A stretch of DNA of 44,658 bases from Cupriavidus sp. IDO (GTDB taxonomy: Bacteria; Pseudomonadota; Gammaproteobacteria; Burkholderiales; Burkholderiaceae). The stretch spans positions 1-44,658 of the forward strand of contig NZ_JWMA01000177.1 in NCBI RefSeq assembly GCF_000812465.1, written 5' to 3'. This document shows positions 35,832 through 43,689 of this stretch, piece by piece (position 1 is the stretch's first letter; each line of letters opens with the position of its first letter). A program made the position numbers and the translations under genes. Below the pieces are notes generated by a model. It was not told where the DNA came from. It worked only from the letters and a program-made list of their open reading frames with translations, and ran no database searches.

Positions 35832-36670
35832 TGCAGGCGACGGTCTCACAAGTGTCCCAAGGCATCTACGAGTACATTCCGACGGAGGACGTCGTGGGAT
35901 ATCTCCTGCGCGAGCGCTCCATGCTAGCTTGGGCGATTGATGGTGCCTCCTCCCTGACAGCTGCGCCGTTTATGACCTACGAAGACATCACTGACGCCGG
36001 ATGGTTCGCCCGACGGCTCGGCCAGCTGCTGGAGAAACAGTTTCAAGACGTTCCCTTCAGCAAGGCCCAGTTGCACCACGGTCTCCAGATCCTCCGAGCT
36101 GAATATCGCCACGACGGAGGCGATGCCCAGCCGATATGGGCCTGGCCTGTGGCTGCCGCGACGGTCGTGGAGATTGATCGAACGACTGAACAGGCGCACA
36201 TATCCATCTATCGATATGCAGATTGCTTCGTGGAAGTCTTCCAAGGCACCCCGCCTAGCGTGAATCACTCCGCTAGGCCTGCGCAGTTGCCATCGATCTA
36301 TGATGTCTGGAAGCCGTACTCCGGATTCCAGGGGCATAAGCTGGTCGACCTACGGCAACGCCGTATGCAACAGCAGAAGGGCGAGTGCAGCACCGCCCTT
36401 ACCCTGAACCCTGCCAGTGCGATGAACGCTGTCGAGGAGCAGCGAGGCATCGCGACGCCAGCCCATATCGTTCTGGGCAGCGACGGTCTATCCCGTGTTT
36501 GGGATACCTACCAATTGATGACCAACGAGCAAGCAATGGACCTGATCGTACAGCAAGGACTACCATCGCTGTTGCAGGTGCTCAGGTACTTCGAAGCAAT
36601 AGCCCTTACCGGGAGCGCTGACCTCAAGAGACGGGATGATGCCAGCGGGATCCACATCTTTCTGGCGTAG
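35828..36670 (+). CDS. PP2C-like phosphatase domain protein
   Basis: A 280-residue protein with PP2C (PPM) layout. Motif 1 is WAIDGASSL (Asp38-Gly39, metal ligands), followed by TDAGWFARRLGQLLEKQF. A central hydrophobic strand WPVAAATVVEID leads to YRYADCFVEVFQG, where typical PP2Cs have GDSR. Then HIVLGSDGLSRVWD (Asp219-Gly220) and the C-terminal KRRDDASGIHIFL (Asp270-Asp271), matching the usual DN/DD metal motif. Predicted to dephosphorylate a protein or a small molecule. No cognate kinase is in the window. Start is coupled to the preceding gene by ATGA. The family call rests on motifs I recognise by eye; the first Asp-Gly and last Asp-Asp are in the right order and spacing. Confidence 0.7.
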   Translation: MMQATVSQVSQGIYEYIPTEDVVGYLLRERSMLAWAIDGASSLTAAPFMTYEDITDAGWFARRLGQLLEKQFQDVPFSKAQLHHGLQILRAEYRHDGGDAQPIWAWPVAAATVVEIDRTTEQAHISIYRYADCFVEVFQGTPPSVNHSARPAQLPSIYDVWKPYSGFQGHKLVDLRQRRMQQQKGECSTALTLNPASAMNAVEEQRGIATPAHIVLGSDGLSRVWDTYQLMTNEQAMDLIVQQGLPSLLQVLRYFEAIALTGSADLKRRDDASGIHIFLA

Positions 36671-36816
36671 CACGCTCGGGTCATGATTGCCGCTATTCTT
36701 GCGTAAAAGCGATTCATCATTTGAGGCATACCCAAAGAAGCAACGAACATTGTTGGAGTTCCCGTTCCCTTGGGGCGGCGTCTGACAATCCTTCTTTCCG
36801 GAGGATCAAGCCACTA

Positions 36817-38200
36817 TTAGATCCCAGGGCCACGCTGTCGACCAGTCTCCCATGAAACGTGGCCACCACGCACTGTCGCGGCGAGCTGTTGTCCCAGCCG
36901 CTGTTCGATCACCGGCTTCCACGGCACCAGACTGAATCCCATGCCGTCGTCCAGCATCGCGTAACGCCCGCTGGCCAGCATGACACCGCGCCGGTAGATG
37001 CCGGTCACGCGCTGGCCGTCAGCCCCGGGCCGATGCTTGAGACCGGTTTCTGCGGCGATGTCCTGCGCCGCTTGCGCGAGCTCTCGCCCGCGTAGCGTCG
37101 TGAGCAAATCCCGCGCCAGGACAACATGCTGCCCTCTGCGCTCCGCCAGTCCCCATTCTGCGAGAAGGTTGGCGCGCTGCTGTAGCGCGTCCTTGACGGC
37201 GCCGCCAAAGCCCAAGTCGCCCAGACCCTTACCCCCACCAATCAGTTGCTGGTCCAGCCACGTCGCGCCGATGACCCGAGCCTGCCGCTCGATGGGCAGG
37301 CGCGATTTCAAGTGGACCGCCACGACGCCGCCCAGGCGCTGTAGGTCGTACTGGCGGCCGCGTTCGGGCAGGTCGTCAGGTACGCGCCAGACGCCCTCGG
37401 CGATACGTTTTACGATGCCAGCTCGGCGCAGGGCTTCGAGCCGGCGCACGTGTGCGGCAACCAGTTCGCGCCGGTCGCGCTCCCGCGTAGCGTGCCCCTG
37501 GGCGACTGCAAGGTGATGGTCGGTGCGATACACGCCTTCGACGGCCAGCGCCGTGATGTTGCGGTCGGCCGCGCGCGTTTCGGGCGAGCCTTTCACTTCC
37601 ACGATGGCGCCGGTCGGGTACTGCTCCAGGTTCGATCGCGGCGGCAACGCGACGTAGTGGGCCTTGCCGTCGATTCCGTCGATCACCAGGTAGCCCTTGT
37701 CGTACAACTCATCGGCCAGCCCCTTGCCGACCACCCGGCCGACAATGGCGCGCTTGTCCTCGCCGGGCTGGAAGACGACAAGTTCGCGTTCCTGGCCGCT
37801 CATGGCTCGCTGCATGGTACGGATGATGTCGCCGCGCTCACCCATCGCACGCAGGATCGGCTCGGCGTCGGCATGGATCGCCCACACGCCAGGCTGCCGT
37901 TCGGTCGTCAAGCCCATGCGTTGCAAGCGTTGCAGGCGCCCTATCAATAGTTGCCTCTGCCGTTGCAGCCGGGGTTCGGCAAAGCGTTCGACATGCACCA
38001 GACCGTCGTCGGCCGCTTCGCGCTGCAAGGTGCGATCCAGCCCCGCCCACCGTTCCTGATCAACTTCGCGCTGCGTGACGCGCTGGATCTCCAGCTCGGT
38101 GCTGGGGGCCCAGCCACTCGGTCGCCAGTTCCGAGGCTCGCCGGCGCACTCCCTCGGCGATGTAGTCGCGGGCGATGATGAGATCCCTTCGAGTATCGCT
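36817..38200 (-). pseudogene. Relaxase (TraI/VirD2-like, DUF3363), catalytic N terminus lost
   Basis: The C-terminal two thirds of a Tn4371-family relaxase. From APSTELEIQ through RQRQLLIGRLQRLQRMGL, GERGDIIRTMQRAMSGQE and ATWLDQQLIGGG to the proper end SWETGRQRGPGI it is intact. Just upstream, a run of five G at 38104-38108 breaks the frame; with one base less it reads DLIIARDYIAEGVRRRAS, then ELATEWLGP, continuous with the rest. Homology ends near 38200. The N-terminal ~200 residues with the nicking tyrosine and the HxDxxxPHxH-type histidine triad are absent. The 170 bp up to traF does not encode them. A 523-aa open frame exists (to 38388), but its first 70 residues are unrelated. It cannot nick oriT. 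Confidence 0.85.
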
Positions 38201-38366
38201 GCAGCCACGGCCACAGGCCGACCGCGTTCAAGGCAAGACGCCTGCACATATGAGCGCAGCGCCGAAGGCGGCGCGAGTGCGTCCGCGCTGCAGGTGCCAC
38301 GACGCGGGGACGCCCGGGCGAACGACAGGCCGGATCGCACGACGAAGCGCAGCGAGTGGGCGGCCA

Positions 38367-38945
38367 TCATCGACCTATCGCCGGCCAAACCAGATGCGCG
38401 ACGCCAATCACGGCGGATGCGGCAATCGGCCCGAAATACCGGCTGTCAAATGACGCCGGATCTGTCGTGCTCAACAAGAACAACTCGCCTGAAACCAGGC
38501 GCCGGCACTGCTGCCAGGATGGCAGCGGCCGGCCCCTGCGGTCAGCAACCAGCGCGGCGGCCACCGGCACGCCGTCGATGTGCACGCTGCGCCCGACAAT
38601 GCAAACTTGCTGCGGCGCCACCGCACCCACGCGCTTGAGCAGGGGAACGTCCGCCGGCAGGTAGCCGCGCTGCGCGGCCAGTGCAGCCGCCTCGACCGGC
38701 AACCGGATCAGCATGATGTTGCCCACATGCAGGGGCAAGTCGGCCCGATTGTCCGTCGGGTCGACGCGATACCAGCCAACCGGCATGCTGTCGGACGGGT
38801 TGTACGTCAGGCGCGGTAGCGGAGACACGAAAGCTGCCCAGGCGAGCGCAGTGAGGCCGAGAGTAGACAAGCCCGCCAGCACGATACGGGGGCGCAGGCG
38901 CGAGCCAGGATCCGGCGCGGAGCCGGTAGTCGCAGCAGCCATCAT
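38367..38945 (-). CDS. traF: Conjugal transfer signal peptidase TraF (S26 family)
   Basis: A 192-residue S26-family peptidase. One membrane helix (IVLAGLSTLGLTALAWAAFV) anchors it with the catalytic domain in the periplasm. The Ser motif is NPSDSMPVGWYRV, and the probable catalytic Lys lies in PLLKRVGAVA. In RP4-type systems TraF matures and cyclises the TrbC pilin. The start ATG at 38945 overlaps the DUF2840 stop by four bases. Intact. Confidence 0.9.
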   Translation of the reverse strand: MMAAATTGSAPDPGSRLRPRIVLAGLSTLGLTALAWAAFVSPLPRLTYNPSDSMPVGWYRVDPTDNRADLPLHVGNIMLIRLPVEAAALAAQRGYLPADVPLLKRVGAVAPQQVCIVGRSVHIDGVPVAAALVADRRGRPLPSWQQCRRLVSGELFLLSTTDPASFDSRYFGPIAASAVIGVAHLVWPAIGR

Positions 38946-39475
38946 GACAGCGACCTCCCAGCCAGCCAGGCGGCGTGCCGCTCGGCGGTATACCCCGGTA
39001 GCGGCAGGCGCGCGCTGAGCCGATTGCCCAGCGTGCGCCAGTACGCGGGTGACACGGCGACCGGGGCAATGCCCAGCGCCTCGATGGCGTCGATTCGTTC
39101 CAGCACGGCGCGCACGGCCGGTTCTCCCTCGGCGTGCAGCAGCAATCGCGCCCCGGGCAGCACACCCGGGATGCGCTGCGCCGCGTCCAGAGACGTGCAG
39201 GTCTGTATCACCATGAGCTGCCAGCGCACCGTACCGTAATCGTTTGCTTGCCAACGGATACGGCAGAACACCGCGCCCGGCAGGAACACTGCGACACGAC
39301 GCGAGCGGTCGTGTCGGATGGTATGCGCCGGCTGCCCGAAGCGCAGGTAGATGTCGATGCGCTGCTCAATGTAGGCGAGCGAGACGCGAGTCAGCGGCGC
39401 GGAGCCGTCAAGGCCGGCGAGCACCGCAAGTGCAGGCGGGGGCGTAGCTGCGGCCGCCGAAGGTTGCGCGTTCAT
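38942..39475 (-). CDS. DUF2840 protein of Tn4371-type elements
   Basis: A 177-residue DUF2840 protein, part of the backbone between the partition genes and traF in Tn4371-like elements. Recognisable stretches are SLAYIEQRIDIYLRFGQPAH, RIRWQANDYGTVRWQLMV and GVLPGARLLLHAEGEP. Function unknown; position suggests a role in maintenance or transfer. Translationally coupled by ATGA to both neighbours. ATG 39475 used; an ORF extends upstream in the same frame but is a shadow of parA. Confidence 0.85.
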   Translation of the reverse strand: MNAQPSAAAATPPPALAVLAGLDGSAPLTRVSLAYIEQRIDIYLRFGQPAHTIRHDRSRRVAVFLPGAVFCRIRWQANDYGTVRWQLMVIQTCTSLDAAQRIPGVLPGARLLLHAEGEPAVRAVLERIDAIEALGIAPVAVSPAYWRTLGNRLSARLPLPGYTAERHAAWLAGRSLS

Positions 39476-39723
39476 TGGCGTGACTCCGCGAATTCGCGTT
39501 CCAGCAGCGCGCGCAGCAGTTCGGCGACGGTCACGCCTTGCGTGAACGCCGACACTTTGATGCGTGCGCGCATCGCCGGTGTGATATCGAGTGCCAGGCG
39601 TGCGGTGTACAGGTCGCCCTTCTTGAGGCCGTCTGCGTCGCCCTGGCGAACCCACGCCTGAGCGTGCGGGTTCGCCGGCGGACGCGCGCCGATAGCGATA
39701 CGTTTGCCACGGGTGATCGTCAT
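39472..39723 (-). CDS. Small ribbon-helix-helix protein next to parA (ParB-like role)
   Basis: An 83-residue protein. The C-terminal half (LYTARLALDITPAMRARIKV, then AFTQGVTVAELLRALLEREF) is a ribbon-helix-helix fold preceded by a basic N-terminal arm (RGKRIAIGARPPANPHAQAW). Such genes next to parA in these elements are annotated as partition protein or RHH regulator. It probably acts as the DNA-binding partner of ParA. Overlaps parA and the DUF2840 gene by four bases each. Confidence 0.82.
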   Translation of the reverse strand: MTITRGKRIAIGARPPANPHAQAWVRQGDADGLKKGDLYTARLALDITPAMRARIKVSAFTQGVTVAELLRALLEREFAESRQ

Positions 39724-40244
39724 GCCGGCCGCCGCAGCAGTTCATCGACCGGCGCCGTGATTTCGTGCGCGGCGGCACTGTCGGGCGCCGTTTCGCCGGC
39801 GAGCCGTCCCGCAGCCACACTGTCAGCGAACACGATGCGCTGACGCACTTCCGAGCGCAGCGCCGGTAGCGGTTGTTCGGCCAATGCATGGCGGGCTTCG
39901 CGGCCGATGACCGTGTTACTGACGCGGCGGTTGATGATGAAGTCAGCGCGTAGTGCCGGCCGAAAGACTTGCGCCTCACGGATCAGCGCGATCATCTCGG
40001 CAGACGCCCACAAGTCGTAGGGGCTGGGCTGCACCGGAACCAGGACGCGCTCGGCGGCCAACAGTGTCGAGCGCGCCAAGGCGGCGATGCGTGGCGGGCC
40101 GTCGATGACGACGTGGTCGCAGTGTCGCGCCAAGTCCGGTGCTTCCTGGTGCAGCGTTTCGCGTAGCGCGAACTCGCCAGCGATATGCGTGGCGAGCGTG
40201 GTCTTGCCCACGCCACCCTTCTGGTTGAGTAAGGCAACGATCAT
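39720..40244 (-). CDS. parA: ParA partition ATPase with internal deletion
   Basis: A 174-residue deviant ParA. Walker A is perfect (LLNQKGGVGKTTLATHIAGE), but the protein then goes directly from FALR to ETLHQEAPDLARH. Family members of this ICE group carry about 38 more residues here, including the Walker A' DADPQGS motif. Downstream parts (VVIDGPPRIAALARS Walker B region, QPSPYDLWASAEMI, SEVRQRIVFADSVAAG) are intact. The deletion is in frame. Without Walker A' the ATPase cycle should fail. ATG 40244. The deletion size is estimated from memory of typical family members. Confidence 0.85.
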   Translation of the reverse strand: MIVALLNQKGGVGKTTLATHIAGEFALRETLHQEAPDLARHCDHVVIDGPPRIAALARSTLLAAERVLVPVQPSPYDLWASAEMIALIREAQVFRPALRADFIINRRVSNTVIGREARHALAEQPLPALRSEVRQRIVFADSVAAGRLAGETAPDSAAAHEITAPVDELLRRPA

Positions 40245-40420
40245 GACACCGCCTCCCGGACTGAAACACCGGCCTTCGCTGCCATTGCGAAGCGGTGCTT
40301 CCCGTGCCGTTCGACGGTTATCCCTCGGTGCGGCGCACTCCTACTACTAGTTAGTCTTTTTAAGTTAGATAAGTTAACGGGGCCGAAAACCCGCGCCGTT
40401 ATTGGCTTTGCGGGTGTTTC

Positions 40421-40485
40421 GTACTCCTGATAGCACGATAGGCGTACTCCTGATAGCACGATACCCCTTACTCCTGATAGCACGA
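40421..40485. repeat. Three direct iterons downstream of repA
   Basis: Three near-identical copies of GTACTCCTGATAGCACGA at 40421-40438, 40444-40461 and 40468-40485, with start-to-start spacing of 23 and 24 bp, about two helical turns. The third begins TTACTCC. Iterons beside a RepA gene suggest the origin of replication bound by RepA (plasmid-like maintenance of the excised circle). The parA promoter should also lie between here and 40245. Confidence 0.85.
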
Positions 40486-40491
40486 GCCTGT

Positions 40492-41343
40492 TCACAAGTT
40501 GTCCCCGAGTTGTCCCCGTGCCGCGGACGGCACGGGCCTGAAGGTCAGCACTTCGGTGGCATCGCCCGGCACCCGTTCGATGTCGAGGACGTAGCCGGGC
40601 AAGGGTTGCCGCGCCACCAGTGCGCGCAGGTCGTAGGCGAAATCCGAGAAGCGCGTGGCGCTGCCCGATTTCCGGTACAGGTGCCGGAAGTCGAATCGCC
40701 AGCCATCCGGCTGCTTGCCGCCGTGCTTGCGCACGAGGCGGTACAACCACCGCTCAATGCCGCCGGTGAGCCGGAAGTACGCCGGATCGATGGTCAGCGC
40801 CAGGGCAGCGTCGACCACGCCGGCATAGAACCAGTCCGGCAGGATCAGCTCGATGCCCAGCGGCGTGCCGCGGGCATCGGCCAGCTCCTTCCACTCGTTG
40901 ATCCACGAGAAGCGATGCAGGCGCCGCCCGCTCGTCTCTCGGATCGAGGTTGCCACGGTGGTCGATTGCAGCCGGTCGAGCGCGGCCTTGAGGCGCTGGT
41001 AGTCGCGCAGCGACACCCCGCGTCCTGCGAATCGAAGGATTTCGTATGGCGTGGCGTGCATCAGCCGCGATGGGCGCAGCCCCGCGTCGCGCGCTTCCAC
41101 GATCTGGCTGGCGGCCCAGATCAAAATATCCGCGTCCCAGATCGTGGCGATGCCATGTTCCTGCGTGCCTTCCACGCGGATGATGACGTTCCCGCTGCGA
41201 AAATCAATCGGCGCAGTGCGCCGCGACTTCGCTAGCGAAAAGAACGGGTACGCCATCAAGTCCTGGGCATCGCGCGGCGCCATGTCGCCCGGCAAGGCGC
41301 GAAAGAGCTTGAGTTGCTCCCGCTCCCCTGATCGACTTGACAT
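40492..41343 (-). CDS. repA: Replication initiator RepA
   Basis: A 283-residue replication initiator of the type found in Tn4371-like elements. It opens MSSRSGEREQLKLFRALPGD and contains MAYPFFSLAKSRRTAPIDFR, RPSRLMHATPYEILRFAGRG and GIERWLYRLVRKHGGKQPDG (winged-helix region). The product should bind the iterons immediately downstream of its own gene. ATG 41343 selected; a GTG four codons upstream (41355) is possible. No strong ribosome site is visible before either. Intact. Confidence 0.88.
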   Translation of the reverse strand: MSSRSGEREQLKLFRALPGDMAPRDAQDLMAYPFFSLAKSRRTAPIDFRSGNVIIRVEGTQEHGIATIWDADILIWAASQIVEARDAGLRPSRLMHATPYEILRFAGRGVSLRDYQRLKAALDRLQSTTVATSIRETSGRRLHRFSWINEWKELADARGTPLGIELILPDWFYAGVVDAALALTIDPAYFRLTGGIERWLYRLVRKHGGKQPDGWRFDFRHLYRKSGSATRFSDFAYDLRALVARQPLPGYVLDIERVPGDATEVLTFRPVPSAARGQLGDNL

Positions 41344-41369
41344 GGCAATGGCCACCGGCGGCCCAGCGA

Positions 41370-41651
41370 TCAGCGCGCACGGCTGTCCGCCGCATGACGT
41401 TCGGCGTATTCGGGATCGGAGGTGGCCTCATAGCTGCGCTGGTCGGCCCAAGTGTCGAGGTCGGCCACGGCGTACATGACGCGCCGGCCGAACTTGCGGA
41501 ACTTCGGCCCGCCGCCGATCACGCCTTGCTTCTCGAGCGTACGCGGCGACAACCGCAGGAAGTCGGCGGCTTCGTCGTTGGTCAGGTAACGTTGGGGTTG
41601 TGGCGTCGTAGCGACGGCAGCGGCTGCAGGCCGCAAGGGAGCGGGACGCAT
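41370..41651 (-). CDS. AlpA-like helix-turn-helix protein
   Basis: A 93-residue MerR/AlpA-like DNA-binding protein. The HTH is RYLTNDEAADFLRLSPRTLE, followed by GGGPKFRKFGRRVMYAVADL. In Tn4371-family and other ICEs such genes control excision or the rep/par region. ATG 41651 follows GGAGG at good distance; the longer frame to 41666 would start within the ribosome site. It is 27 bp from repA, so likely co-transcribed. Confidence 0.88.
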   Translation of the reverse strand: MRPAPLRPAAAAVATTPQPQRYLTNDEAADFLRLSPRTLEKQGVIGGGPKFRKFGRRVMYAVADLDTWADQRSYEATSDPEYAERHAADSRAR

Positions 41652-41776
41652 CGGATGATCCTCCATCGATCAAGATCGTCGGCCGCACAACGCGACCGGA
41701 TGGAGACCAGTCTGAAGAAAGGAATGCTGAGCGCGGAGGGTCGTCTTGCAGCGAAGGCAAAACGACCCTACCGGGA

Positions 41777-42529
41777 TCACTCGAGTTGCGCCAGATGGCG
41801 ATAGCCGCCGTGCATCAGTGATCGGCCGCGGCGTACCAGGCGGCGCACGCGCGAGCGCAGGCCGCCGTCGGCATGCCAGCCACTTGCCACAGCATCAGCA
41901 CCGAACAGCCCCTCCCCGACCTCGCGCAGGGACGCACCTGCCTGAATCGCATCGAGCGCTTGCAAGGTGTGCAATTCCAGCAATGTGGCGGGTGCCGGCC
42001 GGAACCGGACCGCCACCGTGGGAGAAACTTCGGCAACCTCCGCCAACTTGTCCCACTCGGCCCCGAGCGTGCGGTAGCGCGCGCTCGCGGCGCTGGCGCG
42101 GACGGCATAGACATAGGCCATGCCATCCTCCAGCCCGGACGCCAACGCCAACCGTACGCAGTCGCCGGGCCAGCGAGCCATCAGTATCAGGCGTTTGCCG
42201 TCATGAACCAGGTATTTCTGGCCGGGAATGCGCCAAAACTCGAAAGCGCTGGCATTAGGCGGTGGGTCGGCATCCGGGTAGAGTTGGAGCACCGTGTCAT
42301 GGTCAGGGAACCAGGCCGGATGCGCATCGCGCGCATCCAAAGACGGGTCTTCCCACAGGCGAAGGCCCCAGCGGTGCGCCGCCTGCGGCCGGCGCCGACG
42401 ACGCAGCCAGTCGCGCCGGTAGTCGGGATGGCGGCGCAGGTATTCCCAAGCCAATGCGGGCCCGTCCAGGTGTAGAGCGTAGAGATACGCTGCGGTCGGA
42501 AGCCAAGAATCGGCACTTCGATCGGCCAT
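41777..42529 (-). CDS. DUF2285 protein (putative regulator) of Tn4371-type elements
   Basis: A 250-residue protein. Its N terminus YLYALHLDGPALAWEYLRRH belongs to the short transcription-regulator-like (DUF6499) domain. The C-terminal part, ATLLELHTLQALDAIQAGAS to GLRSRVRRLVRRGRSLMHGG, is DUF2285. Both domains regularly occur in this order at this place in Tn4371-like backbones. The middle contains FEFWRIPGQKYLVHDGKRLI. No function is established; DNA binding is likely from the basic C terminus. Stands 125 bp upstream of the alpA-like gene. Confidence 0.82.
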   Translation of the reverse strand: MADRSADSWLPTAAYLYALHLDGPALAWEYLRRHPDYRRDWLRRRRRPQAAHRWGLRLWEDPSLDARDAHPAWFPDHDTVLQLYPDADPPPNASAFEFWRIPGQKYLVHDGKRLILMARWPGDCVRLALASGLEDGMAYVYAVRASAASARYRTLGAEWDKLAEVAEVSPTVAVRFRPAPATLLELHTLQALDAIQAGASLREVGEGLFGADAVASGWHADGGLRSRVRRLVRRGRSLMHGGYRHLAQLE

Positions 42530-42890
42530 GACGCAACCTTCTGTCGAACAGGAACGTCGCGATGGACATCGGGCGCAAGAAAAGGCATCACAAGGTCATT
42601 GACTCCAAAGCCTTGCGCAGATCGTCCGAGTGCGACCGCCGCGCAGCTCGGAAATCGTGCGCGACACAGCAAACCATGCCGCAAGCTGCGCAGGGCATCA
42701 TGTCTCTTTAGGTCAAGGCCACATCGTCTTGGCGCAAGAATCTCGATCTAGACCGCTTGCGTCTTGCTTCAGACCGAAATAGCCACAATGTGCCGCAATG
42801 GCTTGTGTCTGGATGGCCCGCCGTACTGACGGCCATGAGTTGGGGCGATGAGTCAAGATCAGTCTTCGATCGAACCATCAAGGTGCGCAG

Positions 42891-43000
42891 CGCGCGTCTC
42901 CCTTCTTCATCATGTGCCATGCCTAGGGCGATTCGGCGGGCCGACTGAGAACGGTGCTGGCGAGCGTGGATCTTGACCCTTCAAACTACAGACGGATATC
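42891..43000. repeat. 110-bp imperfect direct repeat, copy 1
   Basis: Matches 43580-43689 over its full length without gaps, including TTCTTCATCATGTGCC, GCCTAGGGCGATTCG and CAGACGGATATC. Both copies cover the last codons of a minus-strand frame plus its downstream flank. Confidence 0.85.
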
Positions 43001-43363
43001 TAGCGCAAACGGATGCCGCCGCAACTTCGGCGGCCCGTCGCCCGTCAGGCGCAGCCACGCGGGCAGTCCGGGCGCATCGGCGGGCAGGACGTGGCATTAC
43101 ACGCGCCGGTGCAGCTTGCCGATGGTATCGACGATGTGTGGCAGGCAGTTCGCGTCAAAGCGGGCGAAAAGGTCATGGTATGGGTGGTCAAGGTGGGGGC
43201 GTCCTGACGTGGCGGGAGGGGGCGATGGCACGCATTGCCTGCGCCATCGTGCCAGCCACTATACGCCAGCCGGCGTCAGGCCGGCCGGTACACCCAGAAG
43301 CCAGTTGCGTGGCTCCAGATCGCCCTAGTAGCACTGGTGACCCAGCACTCCATATTCCCCTTA

Positions 43364-43390
43364 CCTTTAAAAGGTTGTAAAAGGCCTTTT
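43364..43390. promoter_or_regulatory. Adjacent palindromes CCTTTAAAAGG and AAAAGGCCTTTT
   Basis: Two short palindromes sharing the same half-site lie within 27 bp (43364-43374 and 43379-43390), giving related arms in series. They are probably protein-binding sites; no T-run terminator follows. Confidence 0.4.
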
Positions 43391-43579
43391 AGGTAGCCTG
43401 CATGTTCCAGCCGTTGGAAGCCCGCCTGTTCCAGCGCCGTGAAGCGCGTCGACAGAGCGGGCATAGAAGGCCGGGTGTGCCAGCTATCCCCTGGGGATAG
43501 CACGGCAGTGTTCGGCGAGTTCATGCGGCTGCGGGCGCTGTACCTCTCGTGCTCTATACCAAACGACCGGTTTGGCAGT

Positions 43580-43689
43580 GCGCATCCCCCTTCTTCATCA
43601 TGTGCCCTGCCTAGGGCGATTCGCACGGTTGGGCTTAGAGCGGCGCTGGCAAGCGTGAATCTTCGCCCTTCAGGCTACAGACGGATATC
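43580..43689. repeat. 110-bp imperfect direct repeat, copy 2
   Basis: Second copy; it overlaps the last codons and stop of the XRE-type regulator gene at 43675. See copy 1 at 42891-43000. Confidence 0.85.

Larger units (their letters stand above)
42530..43674. other. Degenerate region with a duplicated gene end
   Basis: About 1.1 kb with no intact gene. On the minus strand, 42992-43200 reads DANCLPHIVDTIGKLHRRV, a TAA, then CHVLPADAPGLPAWLRLTGD and RRHPFALDIRL, ending in the same residues (DIRL-stop) as the regulator at 43675. It is probably the eroded 3' end of another gene. It also holds one copy of the 110-bp direct repeat and a pair of AT-rich palindromes at 43364-43390. Confidence 0.5.

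Noticed and set aside
36671..36816. Possible terminator or attachment site between the PP2C-like gene and the relaxase end
   Set aside because: No stem followed by a T tract and no repeat matching the other cargo border was visible.
40421..40485. CRISPR-like array
   Set aside because: Only three repeats with spacers of about 5-6 bp and no cas genes; position beside repA fits iterons.
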